A stretch of DNA of 64,000 bases from Parvibaculum sp045863935. Its GTDB lineage: Bacteria > Pseudomonadota > Alphaproteobacteria > Parvibaculales > Parvibaculaceae. The translations under genes were made by a program, and so were the position numbers. The stretch is taken from positions 16,653-80,652 of the forward strand of contig NZ_BTVP01000015.1 in the NCBI RefSeq assembly GCF_045863935.1, written 5' to 3'. The notes under the pieces were generated by a model. It was not told where the DNA came from. It made no database searches and saw nothing but the letters and a program-made list of their open reading frames with translations. Within the stretch, counting starts at the first letter, position 1. Every line of letters begins with the position of its first letter. Below, one piece after another: positions 1 through 6,840 of the stretch.

Positions 1-1
1 C

Positions 2-1009
2 CAGCTTTTTGCCGTCACCACCAACCCCCTGCAGGCGCGCGGCGAAGGCGTTGCCATGGCGGCGCGCGCGGGCGCCATCATCGCCGATCCGGAATTCGTG
101 CAGTTCCATCCGACGGCGATTGCCTCGATGCGCGATCCCGCGCCGCTCGTCACCGAAGCGCTGCGCGGCGAAGGCGCGATCCTCGTCAACAAGGCGGGAC
201 AGCGCTTCATGTGCGCGATCCATGAGGATGCCGAACTTGGGCCGCGCGATATCGTGGCGCGCGCCATCTTCCGCGAGATCGCGGCGGGGCGCGGCGCCTT
301 CCTCGATGCGCGCGCGGCGCTGGGCGAGCGTTTCGCCAGCGCCTTCCCCACCGTCTACGAGAATTGCCGTTCGCTCGGCATCGACCCGGCGCGAGAACCG
401 ATCCCCGTTGCACCGGCCGCGCATTACCACATGGGCGGCATCCTTGTGGACGCCCGGGGCCGCAGCACCGTCGAGGGGCTGTGGGCCTGCGGCGAGGTCG
501 CCTCCACCGGCATGCATGGCGCGAACAGGCTCGCCAGCAACTCGCTCCTCGAAGCCATCGTCTATGGCGCGCGCATCGCCGCCGATATCGACGGTTCCGT
601 GCCGGGCGCGCGCGCCGGACGCGACATCGCACCGCCGGTGATTGGCTCGGCATCGGCGCCCGACACGCCTTTTGCGAGCCAGCTCCGGCAGATCATGACG
701 GCCCATGCCGGTGTCGAGCGCGACGGCGCGGGGCTCGCCTTCGCGCTGACGGAAATCGCGCGGCTCGAACGCGCGGCGGGCCCGGCGAGCCTTTTCGGCA
801 ATATCGCGACGACGGCAAAGCTCATTGCCGCATGCGCCTATGCGCGCGAGGAAAGCCGCGGCGGTCACTACCGCAGCGACTTCGCCGAGCCGCGTGCGCC
901 CTGGCGGCACCGCAGCTTCATCACGCTGAAGGAAGCGACGCGCATCGCCGATGCGGCCATCGAAACTCTCCCCGCTTCGCAAGCGGCCGACGCACAGGTA
1001 AGCGCATGA
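2..1009 (+). CDS. nadB: L-aspartate oxidase, C-terminal part (gene enters from left edge)
   Basis: This is the 3' part of L-aspartate oxidase, the flavoenzyme that oxidises aspartate to iminoaspartate, the first step of de novo NAD synthesis. The frame is open from base 2 and begins inside the protein with QLFAVTTNP and ARGEGVAMAARAGA, which match the middle of NadB. Further on are EFVQFHPTA, the conserved HYHMGG region and LWACGEVASTGMHGANRLASN, the flavin-binding C-terminal part of the fumarate reductase/NadB flavoprotein fold, followed by a helical tail. NadB-specific context is strong: the TGA stop overlaps the nadC start as ATGA, so the two are translationally coupled. The N-terminal FAD-binding region lies outside the window; nadA is probably upstream. 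Confidence 0.95.
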   Translation, partial: QLFAVTTNPLQARGEGVAMAARAGAIIADPEFVQFHPTAIASMRDPAPLVTEALRGEGAILVNKAGQRFMCAIHEDAELGPRDIVARAIFREIAAGRGAFLDARAALGERFASAFPTVYENCRSLGIDPAREPIPVAPAAHYHMGGILVDARGRSTVEGLWACGEVASTGMHGANRLASNSLLEAIVYGARIAADIDGSVPGARAGRDIAPPVIGSASAPDTPFASQLRQIMTAHAGVERDGAGLAFALTEIARLERAAGPASLFGNIATTAKLIAACAYAREESRGGHYRSDFAEPRAPWRHRSFITLKEATRIADAAIETLPASQAADAQVSA

Positions 1010-1869
1010 CGCTGACGCCCCTTCCCTCGCTGATGATCGAGCCTGCGGTGCGCGCCGCGCTCGCCGAAGATCTCGGCCGCGCGGGCGACATCACCACGCA
1101 AGCGACGGTGCCTGCCGAGGCGAAGGCGCGTGTGCTTCTCAATGCGCGCCAGTCCGGCCGCGTCGCGGGCCTCGATTGCGCGCGCATGGCCTTCCGGCTC
1201 GTCGATCCGTCGCTGAAAGTGGCGGTGGTGAAAGGCGACGGTTCGGACGTGGAACCCGGCGACACCATCGCCGCCATCGAGGGGCCCGCACGAGGCATCC
1301 TGACCGGCGAGCGCGTGGCGCTCAACTTTCTCGGGCATATGTCCGGCATCGCGACGGCGACGCGCGAAATCGCGCGGGCGATCGAAGGCACCAAGGCGCA
1401 TGTCTGCTGCACGCGCAAGACGACGCCGGGGCTTCGCATTTTCGAGAAATATGCGGTGCGCGCGGGCGGCGGCATGAACCACCGCTTCGGGCTCGACGAT
1501 GCCGTGCTCATCAAGGACAACCACATCGCCGTCTCCGGCGGCATCGCGGCGGCGATTTCGCGCGCCAAAGCCGCGAGCGGCCATATGGTGAAGATCGAGG
1601 TGGAGGTCGACACGCTCGATCAGCTCGACGAGGCGCTGAAGGCCGGTGTCGACGCCGTGCTGCTCGACAACATGACGCCGGAGATGCTCGCCGAGGCCGT
1701 GCGCCGGATCGGCGGGCGCGCCATCGCCGAAGCGTCAGGCCGCATCACCGCCGAAACGGCGCCCGCCATCGCGGCCAGCGGCGTCGACCTCATCTCCTGC
1801 GGCTGGATCACACATTCAGCGCCCTGCCTCGATATCGGCCTCGATTTCGATAGCCTGACGGCGTCCTGA
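1006..1869 (+). CDS. nadC: Nicotinate-nucleotide pyrophosphorylase (quinolinate phosphoribosyltransferase)
   Basis: NadC converts quinolinate and PRPP to nicotinate mononucleotide, the third step of de novo NAD synthesis. The product is 287 aa, the usual length. Visible family motifs are ALAEDLGRAGDITT near the N-terminus, ERVALNFLGHMSGIAT, the substrate-binding CTRKTTPGLR stretch, GGGMNHRFGLDDAVLIKDNH and the barrel strands KIEVEV, VDAVLLDN and IAEASGRI. The ATG at 1006 was chosen because it overlaps the nadB stop (ATGA) and places MTLTPLPSLMIEP before the conserved N-terminus. The same frame stays open far upstream, but that part is antisense-like arginine-rich sequence overlapping nadB. 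Confidence 0.97.
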   Translation: MTLTPLPSLMIEPAVRAALAEDLGRAGDITTQATVPAEAKARVLLNARQSGRVAGLDCARMAFRLVDPSLKVAVVKGDGSDVEPGDTIAAIEGPARGILTGERVALNFLGHMSGIATATREIARAIEGTKAHVCCTRKTTPGLRIFEKYAVRAGGGMNHRFGLDDAVLIKDNHIAVSGGIAAAISRAKAASGHMVKIEVEVDTLDQLDEALKAGVDAVLLDNMTPEMLAEAVRRIGGRAIAEASGRITAETAPAIAASGVDLISCGWITHSAPCLDIGLDFDSLTAS

Positions 1870-1898
1870 ACGCCTTCCTGCTTCCCCGCTCCCAAGAA

Positions 1899-1914
1899 CT
1901 GGACTACGGTCCAG
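1899..1914. promoter_or_regulatory. Perfect 6-bp inverted repeat in front of the SDR gene (possible operator)
   Basis: CTGGAC-TACG-GTCCAG is a perfect inverted repeat 26 bases before the ATG of the dehydrogenase and just upstream of its ribosome-binding site. It is not followed by a T run, so it is not an intrinsic terminator for nadC. Its size and spacing would suit a dimeric repressor such as a TetR-type protein; that is inference only. Confidence 0.3.
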
Positions 1915-1940
1915 AAAATCAAAGCCACAGGGAGGCGGCC

Positions 1941-2765
1941 ATGGGACAGGCGAACGGGCGGAAATCCATCTTCATCACAGGCGCGGCCTCGGGCATGGGG
2001 CTCGAGACGGCGCGGCTTTTCCATTCCAAGGGCTGGTTCGTCGGCGGCTACGACGTCAACGGCGCCGGGCTTGCCGCGCTCGAGAAGGAACTCGGCGGCG
2101 AGAACTGCATCGTCGCGAAGCTCGACGTCACCGACAAGGACGCCTATGACGCGGCGGTCACGCGCTTCGGCGAGGCGACGGGCGGCAAGCTCGACATCCT
2201 CTACAACAATGCCGGCATCGGCCGGGGCGGCCTATTCGAGCAGATGCCGTTCGAAGACATCATGGCCGTCGTGAATGTGAATTTCATCGGCGTGCTGAAC
2301 GGCATTTACGCCGCATTGCCGCTGCTGAAGGCGACGGAGAATTCGCTCTGCTTCACCACGTCGTCCTCGTCGGCCACCTATGGCATGCCGGGTATCGCCG
2401 TCTATTCGGCAACGAAGCATGCGGTGAAGGGGCTCACCGAAGCGCTCTCCATCGAGTTCCGCCTCATCGGCGTGCGCGCGGCCGACGTGCTGCCCGGCCT
2501 CATCGACACGCCCATCCTGCCGGAAGGCGCGGCCGCGAACGCACCGAAAGAAGGCATGTTCCGCGCCATTCCGCCGGTCGAGGTCGCGAAGGTTGTGTGG
2601 GAGGCTTATGGCTCAGACAAGCTGCACTGGTATGTGCCGCCGGAGCTCGTGGAGCTCGACAAGGCCGCGGGCAATGCACCGGAAATGGTGCGCGACCAGA
2701 TCGCGGCCACGGGCCCCATCGCGCCCATGCTCAAGATGATGGAAGAACAGGCGAAGAAGGCCTGA
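1941..2765 (+). CDS. Short-chain dehydrogenase/reductase (SDR family)
   Basis: This is a classical SDR oxidoreductase of 274 aa. The N-terminal Rossmann glycine motif appears as TGAASGMGLE (residues about 14-23), the structural NNAG motif follows at about residue 90, and the catalytic YSATK (Tyr-x-x-x-Lys) with a preceding serine-rich strand (TTSSSSATYG) is at about 155. The cofactor preference and substrate cannot be read with confidence. The PGLIDTPILPEG loop and the C-terminal region of about 60 residues resemble SDRs annotated as acting on lipids or steroids, but this is weak. The start follows a good GGGAGG ribosome-binding site (1930-1935). It stands alone after nadC with a 71-base gap and a palindrome. 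Confidence 0.9.
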   Translation: MGQANGRKSIFITGAASGMGLETARLFHSKGWFVGGYDVNGAGLAALEKELGGENCIVAKLDVTDKDAYDAAVTRFGEATGGKLDILYNNAGIGRGGLFEQMPFEDIMAVVNVNFIGVLNGIYAALPLLKATENSLCFTTSSSSATYGMPGIAVYSATKHAVKGLTEALSIEFRLIGVRAADVLPGLIDTPILPEGAAANAPKEGMFRAIPPVEVAKVVWEAYGSDKLHWYVPPELVELDKAAGNAPEMVRDQIAATGPIAPMLKMMEEQAKKA

Positions 2766-2800
2766 GGCGCTTCACAGGCCGGTGCCGGAGCGAAGGCTGC

Positions 2801-3538
2801 TTACGAGCGGCCCTCGCTGCGCGCCGGCTTGTAGAAGATGTGGCGACCGATCTTCGCCACTTCCACCATGCTCGACGCCCAGTAAGGCTGCACATAGTCG
2901 GCGTGGTAGAACATGGCCGGGGCGACCGTCGTGTCGTCGAGACGGCCCATGGTCACATATTCCGCCGTGCGCAGCGCCTTTGCCCAGGCGCGGCGTTCGC
3001 TCGGCTTCTTGCTCAGCCGATTGTCGCAGGTGAAGGAGAACTGGCAGCCGGATTTGCGGCTCGCGCCCTGATAGACGACGCCGCAGATGCTGTCGGGATA
3101 GTGCTTCGAACTCACGCGATTGAGAATGACGCGAGCGACCGCGAGCTGGCCTTCGGTGGCCTCGCCGCGCGCCTCGAAATAGATGCCGGCGGCAAGGCAG
3201 CGGCGTTCCTGCTCCATCACGCTGGCCTTCACGCGCACGAGCGGCGTGTCGACATCCATCGGCACACCCGGCGCGGGGAGAAGAATGCTGGCGTTCTGAA
3301 CCGCCGCCTCGATGGCGGAGCCGCCATCGGCAAAGGCGCCGGCGAGATCGCGGCCATGGGCGGGCGCATAGGCTGTCATGGGAACATAGGGGCGGACGGC
3401 GACTGCTGCCGGCGCGGGCGTCACCATGGCGTCGATCACGGTGCCGGAGACAACGCCCAGGCACAGGAGAGCTGCTGTGGTTTGCGCAGCACCGGCGACA
3501 AGATGGCCTAGGTCGAGCCATTGAAACAATCTACGCAT
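2801..3538 (-). CDS. Cell wall hydrolase, SleB-like (Hydrolase_2 family)
   Basis: The 245-aa protein has an N-terminal hydrophobic segment (about residues 11-33), likely a signal anchor, a variable linker, and a C-terminal domain that matches the SleB-type cell wall hydrolase family. The signature stretch is CLAAGIYFEARGE (Glu probably catalytic), then GQLAVARVILNRV, YPDSICGVVYQ, CQFSFTCDN and AMFYHADYVQPYW. Such enzymes cut peptidoglycan glycan strands in the periplasm. In non-sporulating alphaproteobacteria they are thought to act in envelope growth or division. The gene is preceded by an unusually long 450-bp AT-richer region with GANTC sites, so cell-cycle control is possible but unproven. 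Confidence 0.88.
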   Translation of the reverse strand: MRRLFQWLDLGHLVAGAAQTTAALLCLGVVSGTVIDAMVTPAPAAVAVRPYVPMTAYAPAHGRDLAGAFADGGSAIEAAVQNASILLPAPGVPMDVDTPLVRVKASVMEQERRCLAAGIYFEARGEATEGQLAVARVILNRVSSKHYPDSICGVVYQGASRKSGCQFSFTCDNRLSKKPSERRAWAKALRTAEYVTMGRLDDTTVAPAMFYHADYVQPYWASSMVEVAKIGRHIFYKPARSEGRS

Positions 3539-3990
3539 CGTTCTCTAAACCCGTCTGCTTTGTTGTGCAGTTCCCGGGACATTCCCTTCTGTCGAAGGTT
3601 TTTGTCCGGCCCTTTTGAGGCCCTTTCGTGAACTGTCGTACAGCACCGCACGTGCCAGAGCCCGATGCCGCATCGACACCCGGGCAATCTCTACTCGTTA
3701 ATCAGTTGATCGGAGATAACATCGGGTCCCCGGGGCAACAACGTCATAATTGTCGTATTGTTTACCGATGACGTTATCTGTTTGAAAAACAACAGTTATT
3801 CGGGTGCGACAAATCGCACCGCAGCACAAATTAACACTGTGTGAGCGTGTTGAAATGCAACACTTGCGTCATTCCGCATCGACTCAAGACGTTAATGCGA
3901 AAGACTCAATTTTGCCTCAATCGTTAACCTTCCGTACACACATCAATCCCGAAATGGAACAATCTGTCCACGGATGATCATGCGGAACGA
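3539..3990. promoter_or_regulatory. 450-bp non-coding region upstream of the cell wall hydrolase
   Basis: No convincing gene lies here, and composition is visibly AT-richer than the flanks. Structures seen: an 8-bp inverted repeat AACGTCAT (3740-3747)/ATGACGTT (3768-3775), a hairpin GGTGCGA-caaa-TCGCACC (3803-3820), a hairpin GTGTTG-aaatg-CAACAC (3847-3863), two GANTC (CcrM) sites at 3881-3885 and 3903-3907, and TTAA half-sites at 3698, 3831, 3892 and 3925, the last inside TTAACC. No complete TTAA-N7-TTAA CtrA box was found. The genes on both sides are on the minus strand, so the region is the 5' region of the hydrolase gene and the downstream end of ppdK. It could hold the hydrolase promoter, a structured leader or a small RNA. 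Confidence 0.5.
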
Positions 3991-6678
3991 TCAAGCCGTT
4001 CCAGAGCCTTTCGCACCTGCGAGGGTGGATTGTGCGGCTGCGAGGCGGGCGATCGGCACGCGATAAGGCGAGCAGGAGACATAGGTGAGGCCCACTTCCT
4101 CGCAGAAGGCGATGGAGGCCGGGTCGCCACCATGTTCGCCGCAGATGCCGAGCTTGATATCGGGACGCGTCTCTCTTCCCCGCTCCGCACCGATGCGCAC
4201 GAGCTCGCCCACGCCTTCGGTGTCGAGCGAAACGAACGGGTCCTGCGTCAGGATCTTCTTGCCCATGTAGTCGTTCATGAAATGGGCGGCGTCGTCGCGG
4301 CTGATGCCATAGGTCGTCTGGGTGAGATCGTTGGTGCCGAAGGAAAAGAACTCGGCGCTCTCGGCAATTTCGCGGGCAAGAAGCGCCGCACGCGGAAGCT
4401 CGATCATGGTGCCGATGCTGTATTCGAGCTTCGTGCCCTTCTCCTTCTCGATCTCCGCCGCCACGGCGACAATGCGCGCTTTCAGGAAGTCGAGCTCGTT
4501 CTTCATGCCGACAAGCGGGATCATGATTTCCGGAATGACGGCGGCGCCCGTCTCCTTCGCGGCGAGCAGTGCGCCTTCGAAGATCGCGCGCGCCTGCATC
4601 TCGTAGATTTCGGGATATGAAATGCCGAGGCGGCAGCCGCGATGGCCGAGCATCGGGTTCGTCTCTTCCAGTTCCGCAAGGCGGCGGCGGAGCATGTCCG
4701 CGTCCATGCTTGCATCGGCAGCGAACTCGGCGATCTCCGTTTCGCCCTTCGGCAGGAATTCATGCAGCGGCGGATCGAGCAGGCGGATCGTGACGGGAAG
4801 CCCGTGCATGATCTCGAAGAGCTGGCGGAAATCGTCGCGCTGCATCGGCAAAATCTTGTCGAGCGCGGCGCGGCGGCCCTTCTCGTCACCAGCGAGGATC
4901 ATCTGGCGCACGGCAACGATGCGGTCTTCCTCGAAGAACATGTGCTCCGTGCGGCAAAGGCCGATGCCTTCCGCGCCGAACTTGCGCGCGGTCTCGGCAT
5001 CGTGCGGCGTCTCCGCATTGGTGCGCACTTCCATGCGGCGATGCTTGTCCGCCCACACCATCAGCGTTGCGAAATCGCCGGAGAGTTCCGGCTGCAGCGT
5101 CGGTATGCGGCCCTTGATGACCTGGCCGGTCGAACCGTCCACCGTGATGATGTCGCCCTTCTTCAGGGAGACGCCCGCCACCGTCATGGTTTCCGCTTTG
5201 TAGTCGATGCGGATCGAGCCCGCGCCGGACACACAAGGCCGGCCCATGCCGCGCGCGACCACGGCCGCATGGCTCGTCATGCCGCCGCGCGTCGTGAGAA
5301 TGGCGACGGCGGAATGCATGCCGTTGATGTCTTCGGGGCTCGTCTCGACGCGCACGAGCACGACGTCCTTGCCCGCCTGGCGCATGGCGGCGGCCTCGTC
5401 GGAACTGAAGACGATCTCGCCCGATGCCGCGCCCGGCGATGCGGGAAGGCCCGTCGCGATCACCTCGCGCGGCGCCTCCGGGTCGAGCGTCGGGTGCAGC
5501 AACTGGTCGAGCGATGCCGGATCGACGCGGGAGATCGCCGTCTCTTCGGAGATGAGGCCTTCGGCCACCATCTCCACCGCAATCTTCAAGGCCGCCTTCG
5601 CCGTGCGCTTGCCGGCGCGCGTCTGGAGCATCCAGAGCTTGCCGTCCTGCACGGTGAATTCGACATCCTGCATGTCGGTGTAGTGTTGCTCCAGCCGCTC
5701 GAAGACGGCGGCGAGTTCGGCAAAGGCCGCCGGCATCACCTCTTCCATCGAAGGCTTCTTGTCGTTGCCTTCGATGCGCGCCTTCTTCGTCAGGCTTTGC
5801 GGGGTGCGGATGCCGGCCACCACGTCCTCGCCCTGCGCGTTCACCAGGAACTCGCCGTAATAGGCCTTCTCGCCGGTCGAGGGATTGCGCGTGAAGGCGA
5901 CGCCCGTCGCCGACGTCTCGCCCATATTGCCGAAGACCATGGCCTGCACGTTGACGGCCGTGCCCCAGCTTTCGGGGATGTTGTGCAGACGGCGATAGGT
6001 CTCCGCGCGGCGGTTCCCCCAGGAGCCGAAGACGGCGCCCATCGCGCCCCATATCTGTTCGTTCACATCCTGCGGAAAGGGACGCCCGAGCTCTTCCTCG
6101 ACGCGCTCCTTGTAGCGCGCAATGACCAGCTTCCAGTCATCGGCTGAAAGCTCCGTGTCGAGACTATATTCCTGCTCTTCCTTGAAATATTCGAGGATCT
6201 CCTCGAAATTGTGATGGTCGACGCCGAGCACCACGTCGGAATACATCTGGATGAAGCGGCGATAGCTGTCATAGGCGAAGCGTTCGTCGCCCGCGCGGGC
6301 CGCGAGCCCCGCCGCCGTCTCGTCGTTCAGCCCGAGGTTCAGCACCGTGTCCATCATGCCGGGCATGGAGGCGCGCGCGCCCGAGCGCACGGAAACGAGA
6401 AGCGGGTTCTGCGCGTCGCCGAACGCCATGCCCACGGCCTTGCCGATGCGGGCGAGCGCTTCTTCCACCTGTTCCTTCAGGCCTTCGGGATATTGCCGGT
6501 CGTTCGCGTAGAAGGCGGTGCAGACTTCGGTGGTCACCGTGAAGCCGGGAGGTACAGGCAGTCCGATATTCGACATCTCGGCGAGGTTCGCGCCCTTGCC
6601 GCCCAGCAGATCGCGCAACGATGCCGCGCCCTCCGCCTTGCCGTCACCGAAAGAATAGACCCACTTCTTTTCAGCCAT
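3991..6678 (-). CDS. ppdK: Pyruvate, phosphate dikinase
   Basis: PPDK interconverts pyruvate + ATP + Pi and phosphoenolpyruvate + AMP + PPi, a cytosolic gluconeogenic or reversible glycolytic step. The product is 895 aa, normal for the bacterial enzyme. Domains in order: N-terminal ATP-grasp nucleotide-binding part (LLGGKGANLAEM, residues about 25-36; GARASMPGMMDTVLNLG), central swivelling phosphohistidine domain with GGMTSHAAVVARGMGRPCV (His near residue 468), and C-terminal PEP/pyruvate TIM barrel with GIGLCRTEHMFF and the catalytic-cysteine loop LGICGEHGGDP. The ATG at 6678 (MAEKKWVYSF) was preferred over an in-frame ATG ten codons upstream because it fits the family N-terminus and follows AAGGCAAG. 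A palindromic repeat lies in the promoter region. Confidence 0.97.
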   Translation of the reverse strand: MAEKKWVYSFGDGKAEGAASLRDLLGGKGANLAEMSNIGLPVPPGFTVTTEVCTAFYANDRQYPEGLKEQVEEALARIGKAVGMAFGDAQNPLLVSVRSGARASMPGMMDTVLNLGLNDETAAGLAARAGDERFAYDSYRRFIQMYSDVVLGVDHHNFEEILEYFKEEQEYSLDTELSADDWKLVIARYKERVEEELGRPFPQDVNEQIWGAMGAVFGSWGNRRAETYRRLHNIPESWGTAVNVQAMVFGNMGETSATGVAFTRNPSTGEKAYYGEFLVNAQGEDVVAGIRTPQSLTKKARIEGNDKKPSMEEVMPAAFAELAAVFERLEQHYTDMQDVEFTVQDGKLWMLQTRAGKRTAKAALKIAVEMVAEGLISEETAISRVDPASLDQLLHPTLDPEAPREVIATGLPASPGAASGEIVFSSDEAAAMRQAGKDVVLVRVETSPEDINGMHSAVAILTTRGGMTSHAAVVARGMGRPCVSGAGSIRIDYKAETMTVAGVSLKKGDIITVDGSTGQVIKGRIPTLQPELSGDFATLMVWADKHRRMEVRTNAETPHDAETARKFGAEGIGLCRTEHMFFEEDRIVAVRQMILAGDEKGRRAALDKILPMQRDDFRQLFEIMHGLPVTIRLLDPPLHEFLPKGETEIAEFAADASMDADMLRRRLAELEETNPMLGHRGCRLGISYPEIYEMQARAIFEGALLAAKETGAAVIPEIMIPLVGMKNELDFLKARIVAVAAEIEKEKGTKLEYSIGTMIELPRAALLAREIAESAEFFSFGTNDLTQTTYGISRDDAAHFMNDYMGKKILTQDPFVSLDTEGVGELVRIGAERGRETRPDIKLGICGEHGGDPASIAFCEEVGLTYVSCSPYRVPIARLAAAQSTLAGAKGSGTA

Positions 6679-6719
6679 CGCACTTGCCTTTGGTTTGGGC
6701 AGGAACACTTTCCAACTGT

Positions 6720-6804
6720 GTCATTGCCGGGCTTGACCCGGCAATCCAGTGTTTTTGGCACCGCATTTGCCGTCCTGGATGCCCGGGTCAAGCCCGGGCA
6801 TGAC
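6720..6804 (+). repeat. Palindromic repeat element copy A, 85 bp, inverted 30-bp arms
   Basis: Left arm 6720-6749 and right arm 6775-6804 each follow the plan GTC / 9-bp stem / CTTGA / 9-bp stem / CCAG, the right arm being reversed. The left stem is ATTGCCGGG and the right stem is ATGCCCGGG, so each arm is its own 9-bp hairpin and the two arms form a larger imperfect inverted repeat around a 25-bp centre. It sits between the starts of glyS-side DNA and ppdK, in the 5' region of ppdK. The same arms recur at 7840, 27483 and 29992. Confidence 0.95.
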
Positions 6805-6840
6805 AATATTGTTGAAGGTAGGAAAGCAGGTGCGCCGCCC

